A DNA stretch of 5,977 nucleotides from Streptomyces katrae. GTDB lineage: Bacteria; Actinomycetota; Actinomycetes; Streptomycetales; Streptomycetaceae. Under the pieces are notes generated by a model, which was given only the letters and a program-made list of their open reading frames with translations, did no database searches and was not told where the DNA came from. Numbering within the stretch: the first letter of the stretch is position 1; the number at the start of each line of letters is the position of its first letter. Below are positions 1-4,991 of this stretch, one piece after another. Made by a program: the position numbers and the translations under genes. Location of the stretch: assembly GCF_000966975.1 (NCBI RefSeq), contig NZ_JZWV01000494.1, forward strand, positions 1-5,977. Direction: 5' to 3'.

Positions 1-1311
1 CTGGGCGCGGTCCTCGCCTTCGCCGCGACCGGCCGGCCCCCCTTCAGCGGGGACAACTCCGCGACCCTCCTCTACAAGGTGGTGCACGAGCCCCCGGAGC
101 TCGACGCGGTCCCGGCCGGGGAGCTGCGGGAGCTGATCGCGTCCTGCCTGGCCAAGCCGGCGTCCGAGCGGCCGGCGCCCGAGGCCGTGGCGGCCGCGCT
201 GGGCGGCGCCCTGGGCGCCCCGGGCTGGCTCCCGGCACCGCTGGTGGAGGAGGCGAGCCGGGCGGCGGTGGCACTGCTGGACCTCGACGCGGACGCCGCT
301 GCCTCCGGCGGCGGGGGCGGATCGGCGGGGCCGGGCGGCGCGGCGTTCGCGGCCCCCGGGGCGGGGTCGGGGGCCGACGCCGGGTTCGGCCCCGGGACCG
401 CGTCCGGGCCGGTGCCGTTCACCGAGGGGTCCTCCGGGGGGCCCGTCGGGGTCGGGTTCGGGACGCCGGACCCCTCGTACGGGACCCCGTCCGGGTACGC
501 CGGGGGTGCGGGGCCCTACGGGTCCGGCGGCTCCGGCACGGGCGGCTCGGGCGCCGGGTACACCGCCGGCCCGTACGGCGGCGGGGCGTACGGCTCCGGC
601 TCCGTCGGTTCCCCGGGCGGCGGGGTGTACGGGGCGCCCACCGAGACGGCCGGGGGCGGTGGCGGGGTGCCGCGGCCGCGGACGGCTCCGGGCGGCGAGC
701 GGGGCGGGGTCACCCTCAGCGCGGTCGGCCGCCGCTTCAGCTGCACCCTCGTGCTCGGCGCGGCCGCCGTCCTGGCGGCGCTGTCCGGCGGGCTGTACGG
801 GATGGGGCTGCTGCCCGGCCAGGGCGACACCCGGGACACGGCGGTGGGCAAGCCCCCGACCGCGAGCGTGGACGCGCCCGCCCCCGCGTCGCCCGCGCCG
901 GGCACCGCCCGGCCCTCGCCCTCCGCCTCCTCGGCCCCGTCCAAGGGGACCCGTGACGACGTCCCGAAGGAGCTCATCGGCACCTGGAAGGGCACCGTCA
1001 CCACCAACCTCGGGGCCGCCACCGAGTTCGAGATCACCATCAAGGCCGGCAAGGTCGGCGAGATCGTCGGCCGGGACAAGTCCGTCCTGCCGCTCCTCGG
1101 CACCGACTGCAGCGGCGACTGGAAGCTGTCCTCCGCCACGGACACCTCCCTGGTCCTCGACACGGCGGGCGGCCCCAACCCGGCCCCGGGCATCTGCGCG
1201 GGCGGCTCTGCCGACGAGCGCTTCACCCTCAACCCCGGTGGCTCGCTGCACTACAAGTCGGGCGACAAGGCGGCGGGCAACCCCGAGGGCGACCTCACCC
1301 GCAGCCGCTGA
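1..1311 (+). CDS. Receptor-like Ser/Thr protein kinase, C-terminal part (5' end outside window)
   Basis: The reading frame is open from base 1 and ends at TGA 1309-1311, giving 436 visible residues; the true start lies upstream. The first ~65 residues match the end of a Hanks-type kinase C-lobe: LGAVLAFAATGRPPF followed by the subdomain XI region (CLAKPASERP) with its conserved Arg. ATP-binding and catalytic loops are outside the window. A Gly/Ala/Pro-rich linker follows (about residues 90-240), including a Gly/Tyr stretch. An RR pair then precedes a hydrophobic helix (about residues 246-271), which suggests an inside-to-outside topology. Outside the membrane lie a Pro/Ser/Ala stalk and a ~110-residue domain starting near PKELIGTWKGTV with two cysteines (DCSGDW, GICAGG) that could form a disulfide. 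This architecture is typical of Streptomyces receptor kinases that phosphorylate cytoplasmic proteins in response to an external signal. The ligand is unknown. Family assignment is secure; substrate and partner genes are not visible. Confidence 0.9.
   Translation: MGAVLAFAATGRPPFSGDNSATLLYKVVHEPPELDAVPAGELRELIASCLAKPASERPAPEAVAAALGGALGAPGWLPAPLVEEASRAAVALLDLDADAAASGGGGGSAGPGGAAFAAPGAGSGADAGFGPGTASGPVPFTEGSSGGPVGVGFGTPDPSYGTPSGYAGGAGPYGSGGSGTGGSGAGYTAGPYGGGAYGSGSVGSPGGGVYGAPTETAGGGGGVPRPRTAPGGERGGVTLSAVGRRFSCTLVLGAAAVLAALSGGLYGMGLLPGQGDTRDTAVGKPPTASVDAPAPASPAPGTARPSPSASSAPSKGTRDDVPKELIGTWKGTVTTNLGAATEFEITIKAGKVGEIVGRDKSVLPLLGTDCSGDWKLSSATDTSLVLDTAGGPNPAPGICAGGSADERFTLNPGGSLHYKSGDKAAGNPEGDLTRSR
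475..633 (+). repeat. Gly/Tyr-rich low-complexity linker within the kinase
   Basis: The 53 residues encoded here contain 24 glycines and 7 tyrosines, with recurring units such as GPYG, GAYG and GVYG, and no Lys, Arg, Asp or Glu. It is the juxtamembrane cytoplasmic linker between the kinase lobe and the membrane helix. It is degenerate repeat protein sequence rather than a precise DNA tandem repeat. Such linkers are expected to be disordered. Confidence 0.6.
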
Positions 1312-1338
1312 CCGCGGCCCCGCCCCCTGCCGGATCCC

Positions 1339-1381
1339 GTCAAGGGCCCTGGCGTAGGCTGGATCGGTCCGGACCCTTGAC
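1339..1381. promoter_or_regulatory. Inverted repeat before mqnC (operator-like, or terminator of the kinase gene)
   Basis: GTCAAGGG at 1339-1346 is the exact reverse complement of CCCTTGAC at 1374-1381. Allowing one mismatch, the arms extend to 1339-1349 and 1371-1381 (10 of 11 paired) around a 21-bp spacer. The dyad centre (about 1360) falls on the end of the possible -10 hexamer TAGGCT, and the repeat lies wholly between the kinase stop and the mqnC start. It could be a binding site for a dimeric regulator of mqnC, or fold as a hairpin ending kinase transcription. The large loop and absence of a T-run make the terminator reading less attractive. Confidence 0.45.
1355..1360 (+). promoter_or_regulatory. 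Possible -10 element for mqnC (TAGGCT)
   Basis: TAGGCT fits the loose TAnnnT consensus of Streptomyces vegetative promoters and would place a start of transcription near 1367, about 40 bases before the mqnC GTG. No convincing -35 hexamer lies 16-19 bp upstream (the sequence there is around CGGATCC), so the call is tentative. Its position inside the inverted repeat 1339-1381 adds some interest. Confidence 0.3.
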
Positions 1382-1390
1382 ACACCGCCG

Positions 1391-1398
1391 AAAGGTGA
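1391..1398 (+). promoter_or_regulatory. Ribosome binding site of mqnC
   Basis: AAAGGTGA lies about 8-10 bases before the GTG at 1406 and matches the 3' end of 16S rRNA well. It is the only purine-rich site in the area and supports GTG 1406 as the start. Confidence 0.6.
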
Positions 1399-1405
1399 CC
1401 CACCG

Positions 1406-2605
1406 GTGACCGACCTGGCCGCACTCCAGTCCGTCCTCGACCGCGCCGCCGAGGGGGGTCGGATCACCAAGGAAGAGGCGCTCGACCTCTACCGGCACGC
1501 TCCGCTGCACGCCCTCGGCCAGGCCGCCGACGCGGTGCGCCGCCGCCGCTACGCGGGGACCGAGCACATCGCGACGTACATCATCGAGCGCAACATCAAC
1601 TACACCAACGTGTGCGTCACGGCCTGCAAGTTCTGCGCCTTCTACGCGGCCCCGAAGGACACGAAGAAGGGCTGGACCCGAGGCCTCGACGACATCCTGC
1701 GCCGCTGCGCGGAGACCGTCGAGCTCGGCGGCACGCAGGTGATGTTCCAGGGCGGGCACCACCCGGACTACGGCGTGGAGTACTACGAGGAGCACTTCTC
1801 CGCCATCAAGAAGGCCTTCCCGCAGCTGGTCATCCACTCCCTCGGCGCCTCCGAGGTCGAGCACATGGCCCGTATCTCCGGGGTCTCCGCCGAGGAGGCC
1901 ATCAAGCGCATCCACGCCGCGGGCCTCGACTCCTTCGCCGGCGCCGGCGCCGAACTCCTGCCGGAGCGGCCGCGCAAGGCGATCGCCCCGCTGAAGGAGT
2001 CCGGAGAGCGCTGGCTGGAGATCATGGAGATCGCCCACGGGCTGGGCGTGGAGTCCACCTCCACCATGCTGATGGGCACCGGCGAGACCAACGCCGAGCG
2101 CATCGAGCACATCGCGATGATCCGTGACACGCAGGACCGCACCGGCGGCTTCCGCGCGTTCATCCCGTACACGTACCAGCCCGAGAACAACCACCTCAAG
2201 GGCCGCACCCAGGCGACGGTCTTCGAGTACCTGCGCATGATCGCGATCGCGCGCCTCTTCCTCGACAACGTCGCGCACATCCAGGGCTCCTGGCTGACCG
2301 TCGGCAAGGAGGCGGGCCAGCTCGCCCTGCACTACGGCGCCGACGACCTCGGTTCGATCATGCTGGAGGAGAACGTGGTCTCCTCCGCCGGTGCCAAGCA
2401 CCGCTCGAACCGCCAGGAGATCATCGACCTGATCCGCAAGGCGGGCCGCGTCCCGGCGCAGCGCGCGACGACGTACGAGCACCTCGTCGTCCACGAGGAC
2501 CCGGCGAACGACCCGGTCGACGACCGCGTGGTCTCGCACATCTCCTCGACCGCCATCGAAGGGGGCACCGCGCACCCCGAGCTGAAGCTCATCTCCACGA
2601 ACTGA
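1406..2605 (+). CDS. mqnC: Cyclic dehypoxanthinyl futalosine synthase MqnC (radical SAM)
   Basis: MqnC catalyses the radical SAM cyclisation of dehypoxanthine futalosine to its cyclic form in the futalosine route to menaquinone, in the cytoplasm. The 399-residue protein has the expected length. The [4Fe-4S]-binding CX3CX2C motif is Cys70-Cys74-Cys77 in TNVCVTACKFCAFY. Other family marks are QGGHHPDYG (about 115-123), AGAGAELLPERPRKAI (about 178-193), the TMLMG strand (220-224), IPYTYQPENN (253-262) and the C-terminal ENVVSSAGA (322-330). The residues around the cluster and the KDTKKGW segment fit MqnC better than its paralogue MqnE (aminofutalosine synthase). The GTG start is backed by AAAGGTGA about 10 bases upstream. 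The next gene begins 22 bp after the stop on the same strand, so the two are probably cotranscribed. All expected motifs are intact and codon use is as in the neighbours. Confidence 0.95.
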   Translation: MTDLAALQSVLDRAAEGGRITKEEALDLYRHAPLHALGQAADAVRRRRYAGTEHIATYIIERNINYTNVCVTACKFCAFYAAPKDTKKGWTRGLDDILRRCAETVELGGTQVMFQGGHHPDYGVEYYEEHFSAIKKAFPQLVIHSLGASEVEHMARISGVSAEEAIKRIHAAGLDSFAGAGAELLPERPRKAIAPLKESGERWLEIMEIAHGLGVESTSTMLMGTGETNAERIEHIAMIRDTQDRTGGFRAFIPYTYQPENNHLKGRTQATVFEYLRMIAIARLFLDNVAHIQGSWLTVGKEAGQLALHYGADDLGSIMLEENVVSSAGAKHRSNRQEIIDLIRKAGRVPAQRATTYEHLVVHEDPANDPVDDRVVSHISSTAIEGGTAHPELKLISTN

Positions 2606-2627
2606 CGCGGACGCGGACCGATCCCCG

Positions 2628-3272
2628 ATGCTGACGCTGCACACCGCCGAACTCCTCGTCACCGGCCCCGGCGCGACGCCGCTGGAGGCCGGAGCCGTCC
2701 TGGTGGAGGGCGACCGGATCGTCCGCACGGGCCCGTACGAGGACCTCGGCGCGGCCGCGCCGCACGCCCGCGTGCGGCGCTGGCCCGGGGTGCTCACCCC
2801 GGGGCTGCTGGCGCGCGGGGCGGACGTGCTGCTGCAGGGGACGTACTACCCGGACGACCCGTACGAGGTCACCGAGCTCGGCGCCGACCCGATCACCGGC
2901 GCCGAGGCCCTCGAAGCCCTCAAGCTCACCGAGTCCCGCTGGGGCAACAGCGCCCGGCGCGGCACGCAGAAGCTGCTGGCCCGCGGGGTGGTGGCGGTGG
3001 CCGGGCGGTTCACGATCCCGGCGGTGCGCACGGCGGTGGTCCGCTCGGGCCTGGCCGTGGTCCCGCCCGCCCCCTACGAGGGCGCGCCGGCGCTGGACCC
3101 GCTCACCGGGCGGCAGAGCGCGGGGGAGGCCTTCCACGGGGTGCTGGAGGCGGGCGGCGCGGCCCGGTTCGCGGTGTTCGCGGTGGCGGACGAGGCGGAG
3201 CTGCTGGAGCGCGGGGCGACCACCTGCGTGGCGACGGTCATCGGCGGCCGGCTGCTGCACCGGCGGCGCTGA
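2628..3272 (+). CDS. Imidazolonepropionase-like (amidohydrolase composite domain) protein, lacking the catalytic core
   Basis: This 214-residue protein looks like an amidohydrolase with most of its TIM barrel removed. The N-terminal part (LVTGPGATPLEAGAVLVEGD, then RIVRTGPYEDL) and the C-terminal part (ATVIGGRLLHRRR) match the two halves of the composite beta-sandwich of imidazolonepropionase/aminodeoxyfutalosine deaminase-type enzymes, which are usually about 400 residues or more. After the PGL element (58-60), where active members carry the HxH metal ligands, this protein reads LARGAD. The whole protein has only three histidines outside its extreme C-terminus and no recognisable metal site. 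A central helical stretch (about 95-125, ending RRGTQKLLARGVVAVAG) resembles a remnant of the barrel. It follows mqnC by 22 bp with no strong ribosome binding site, suggesting cotranscription and perhaps translational coupling. Hydrolase activity is unlikely; a structural, binding or regulatory role in futalosine metabolism is only a guess. Confidence 0.75.
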   Translation: MLTLHTAELLVTGPGATPLEAGAVLVEGDRIVRTGPYEDLGAAAPHARVRRWPGVLTPGLLARGADVLLQGTYYPDDPYEVTELGADPITGAEALEALKLTESRWGNSARRGTQKLLARGVVAVAGRFTIPAVRTAVVRSGLAVVPPAPYEGAPALDPLTGRQSAGEAFHGVLEAGGAARFAVFAVADEAELLERGATTCVATVIGGRLLHRRR

Positions 3273-3290
3273 CCGACCGGGCCCGTCCCG

Positions 3291-4112
3291 CTACGGCACC
3301 GGGGGGCCGGCCAGGTAGGTCCCGTCGGCGGTGTGCGGCCAGGCGTTCGACGTGCACCCCTGGAGCCCCTTGATCTGCTGCATCATCGCCGGGGCGGGGG
3401 CGCCCGGCCGGGGGCAGGTCTCGTGGCCGCGGCCCAGTTCGTGGCCCACCTCGTGGTTGATGATCAGTGCCCGGTACTCGGCGGCCGGGCCCCGGAACTT
3501 GGGCGAGCCCTCCTGCCAGCGCTTGAGGTTCACCACGATGGTGTGGTGGGCCTGGCAGTTGGTCTCCCCGATGAGCTCGGGGGTCACCACGTCGCACAGC
3601 CGGTCGGTGGTGGCGGGCGTGGCGATCTTCACGGTGAAGTCCACCGGTTCGCCGGGGCCGGCCAGCCGGAAGCCGTACGAGGGGTCGCGTATCCACCCGC
3701 GCCGGTCCCCGAGTATCTCCTCGATGTTCCGGGCGGCGGAGTCCGGGTCGACGCCGCTGGCGTTCTCCGTCTCCACCCGCCAGCGCAGCGCACGCCCCTG
3801 GCCCTGGGCCCGGCCGGCGGTGGAGGAGGCGGTGAACGCGCCCGGCGCCGCGGTGGGGCTCGGGCTCGGGCTCGGACTCGCGGTCGGGCCCGGGGGCGGG
3901 GACGGGGCCGGTGACGCGTGCTCGGCCGGGGCCGCCACCCGCCCGGCCGCCGGTGACGGGCCGCCCGGGGCGGCGGTGGCGGCGCCCCGTTCCAGCCCGA
4001 GCCAGTAGGCGGTGACGGAGAGCGCGGCTAACGCCATCGAGCCCAGGACCGTGCGGCGCAGTCGCCTGCGCCGTTCGGCCCGTCGTGCTTTGACTGATCG
4101 GCGTGTCGCCAT
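3291..4112 (-). CDS. DUF3152 protein with metzincin-like zinc motif, membrane-anchored or secreted
   Basis: The 273-residue protein starts with an Arg/Lys-rich segment (1-20) and a hydrophobic helix (about 21-40), i.e. a signal anchor or signal peptide, followed by a Pro/Ser/Ala linker (about 45-95) with a run of Ser-Pro pairs. The C-terminal ~165 residues form the DUF3152 domain. It contains HEVGHELGRGH (220-230), an HExxHxxGxxH motif giving three His ligands and a Glu, as in metzincin metalloproteases, with Met243/Met244 further on (PAMMQQIKG) as a plausible Met-turn. Cys173, Cys186, Cys233 and Cys253 could form two disulfides, in keeping with an extracytoplasmic location. The frame stays open upstream to 4298, but ATG 4112 is chosen because AAAGGGA lies 6 bases before it and the basic/hydrophobic signal begins there. 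Codon 28 is TTA, the rare bldA-dependent leucine codon. The gene converges on its neighbour with 18 bp between stops. Protease activity is inferred from the motif only. Confidence 0.88.
   Translation of the reverse strand: MATRRSVKARRAERRRRLRRTVLGSMALAALSVTAYWLGLERGAATAAPGGPSPAAGRVAAPAEHASPAPSPPPGPTASPSPSPSPTAAPGAFTASSTAGRAQGQGRALRWRVETENASGVDPDSAARNIEEILGDRRGWIRDPSYGFRLAGPGEPVDFTVKIATPATTDRLCDVVTPELIGETNCQAHHTIVVNLKRWQEGSPKFRGPAAEYRALIINHEVGHELGRGHETCPRPGAPAPAMMQQIKGLQGCTSNAWPHTADGTYLAGPPVP
3856..3879. repeat. Four tandem hexamers (GGGCTC x3 + GGACTC)
   Basis: Three exact GGGCTC units and one GGACTC unit lie head to tail. On the minus strand they encode the Ser-Pro pairs of the linker between the membrane anchor and the DUF3152 domain. 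Slippage could change the length of the linker in whole Ser-Pro units without shifting the frame. Confidence 0.7.
4029..4031 (-). promoter_or_regulatory. TTA leucine codon (bldA-type control point) at codon 28 of the DUF3152 gene
   Basis: Read on the minus strand the codons are ATG GCG TTA GCC GCG CTC, encoding M26-A27-L28-A29-A30-L31 in the signal anchor. I saw no other TTA codon in the frames of the genes in this window. In Streptomyces, TTA is read by the tRNA encoded by bldA, whose activity rises during development, so translation of this gene may depend on bldA. Confidence 0.8.
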
Positions 4113-4118
4113 CGGTGG

Positions 4119-4125
4119 TCCCTTT
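4119..4125 (-). promoter_or_regulatory. Ribosome binding site of the DUF3152 gene
   Basis: On the minus strand AAAGGGA stands 6 bases before ATG 4112. It decides the start in favour of this ATG rather than the longer open frame that runs to 4298. Confidence 0.6.
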
Positions 4126-4276
4126 GTTCGGATTGTCGGCCCAGTCTGCCCGTTTCCGGTCCTGATCCGCCGGAATTTCCATCGGCGCGCGTCAGACCGG
4201 GCCGGGGCGGCCGGCACGGTGGCGGCCTGAGAGGATGACGGGGTACGACCTGTCCGCCGCAGACACACCGAGCACC

Positions 4277-4282
4277 GAGGGG
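4277..4282 (+). promoter_or_regulatory. Ribosome binding site of menG
   Basis: GAGGGG lies 9 bases before the GTG at 4292. It supports that GTG over the in-frame ATG at 4235, whose extra 19 residues ([19 protein letters not shown]) do not look like part of the methyltransferase fold. Confidence 0.6.
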
Positions 4283-4291
4283 CCACCGCCA

Positions 4292-4987
4292 GTGACAAGG
4301 GCTTCCCTGGACAAGCAGCCGCACGAAGTCGCCTCCATGTTCGACGGCGTCGCGGAGAAGTACGACCTCACCAACGACGTCCTCTCCCTCGGGCAGGCGC
4401 GCCTGTGGCGCAAGGAGGCCGCCAAGGCGGTCGCCGCCCGCCCCGGCCAGAAGGTGCTCGACCTGGCCGCCGGCACCGCGACCTCGTCCCTCCCGTACGC
4501 CGCGACCGGCGCGTACGTCGTCCCCTGCGACTTCTCCCTCGGCATGCTGCGGGAGGGCAAGAAGCGCAACCCGTGGCTCCCGCTGACGGCCGGCGACGCG
4601 ACCCGGCTCCCGTTCAAGGACGACGTCTTCGACACCGTGACGATCTCCTTCGGGCTGCGCAACGTCCAGGACACGGACGCCGCGCTGCGCGAGCTGTACC
4701 GGGTCACCAAGCCCGGCGGGCAGGTCGTCATCAGCGAGTTCTCGCAGCCGACCTGGGCCCCCTTCCGGACGGTCTACACCGAGTACCTGATGCGCGCCCT
4801 GCCCCCGGTGGCCCGCGCGGTCTCCTCCAACCCCGACGCGTACGTGTACCTCGCCGAGTCCATCCGCGAGTGGCCGGACCAGCCGGCGCTGGCCGAGCTG
4901 CTGCAGAAGGCCGGCTGGGGCAAGGTCGCCTGGCGCAACCTGAGCGGCGGCATCGTGGCCCTGCACCGCGGCGTCAAGGCCCAGTAG
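4292..4987 (+). CDS. menG: Demethylmenaquinone methyltransferase (MenG/UbiE family)
   Basis: MenG transfers a methyl group from S-adenosylmethionine to demethylmenaquinone, the last step of menaquinone synthesis, acting at the membrane surface. The 231-residue protein has the usual length for the actinobacterial branch. It shows the SAM-binding motif [13 protein letters not shown] (55-66), an acidic post-motif (CDFSLGML, 79-86), the AGDATRLPF segment (100-108), [15 protein letters not shown] (113-127) and the second UbiE signature [15 protein letters not shown] (137-151). The first UbiE signature, [16 protein letters not shown] (24-39), is present but has Thr27 where Met is usual and Ala36 where His is usual. 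Start GTG 4292 is preferred to ATG 4235 because of GAGGGG 9 bases upstream and because the family's conserved N-terminus begins just after it. The following glutaminase gene begins 4-13 bases after the stop, so both are likely on one transcript. Confidence 0.93.
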   Translation: MTRASLDKQPHEVASMFDGVAEKYDLTNDVLSLGQARLWRKEAAKAVAARPGQKVLDLAAGTATSSLPYAATGAYVVPCDFSLGMLREGKKRNPWLPLTAGDATRLPFKDDVFDTVTISFGLRNVQDTDAALRELYRVTKPGGQVVISEFSQPTWAPFRTVYTEYLMRALPPVARAVSSNPDAYVYLAESIREWPDQPALAELLQKAGWGKVAWRNLSGGIVALHRGVKAQ

Positions 4988-4991
4988 CTCG

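Larger units (their letters stand above)
4113..4291. promoter_or_regulatory. Divergent intergenic region between the DUF3152 gene and menG
   Basis: These 179 bp separate two divergently transcribed genes and must hold both promoters and the 5' leaders. It includes a relatively A/T-richer part (about 4121-4182, with CGGAATTTCC at 4171-4180) compared with the flanking coding DNA. On the plus strand GAGGAT at 4231-4236 resembles a loose -10 box for menG but has no good -35 partner. No confident promoter or operator could be placed. Confidence 0.5.

Noticed and set aside
506..1357. 283-residue plus-strand frame overlapping the kinase
   Set aside because: It is Arg/Pro/Ala-rich without motifs and is a shifted reading of the GC-rich kinase linker and sensor domain.
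1378..1383. TTGACA, a perfect -35 consensus before mqnC
   Set aside because: A matching -10 would have to fall at about 1401-1406, where the sequence is CACCGG and the start codon begins; the hexamer is better explained as part of the inverted repeat.
1340..2797. 485-residue open frame on the minus strand over mqnC
   Set aside because: It lies antisense to a gene with clear family motifs, has a repetitive Val/Arg/Gly/Asp composition, and is explained by third-position G/C bias keeping the opposite frame open.
2589..3260. 223-residue minus-strand frame opposite the amidohydrolase-like gene
   Set aside because: It has random Arg/Gly/His-rich composition and no start signal; the plus-strand frame has recognisable family features.
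4132..4137. GACAAT on the minus strand as a -10 box for the DUF3152 gene
   Set aside because: It would start transcription at about 4125, right at the ribosome binding site, and no -35 element is found at the proper distance.
4113..4298. N-terminal extension of the DUF3152 protein by 62 residues to 4298
   Set aside because: The extension overlaps the menG leader and start, lacks a ribosome site, and would bury the signal anchor inside the protein; ATG 4112 has a good AAAGGGA site.
4028..4966. 312-residue minus-strand frame over menG and the DUF3152 start
   Set aside because: It runs antisense through the conserved menG coding sequence and has no motif or ribosome site.
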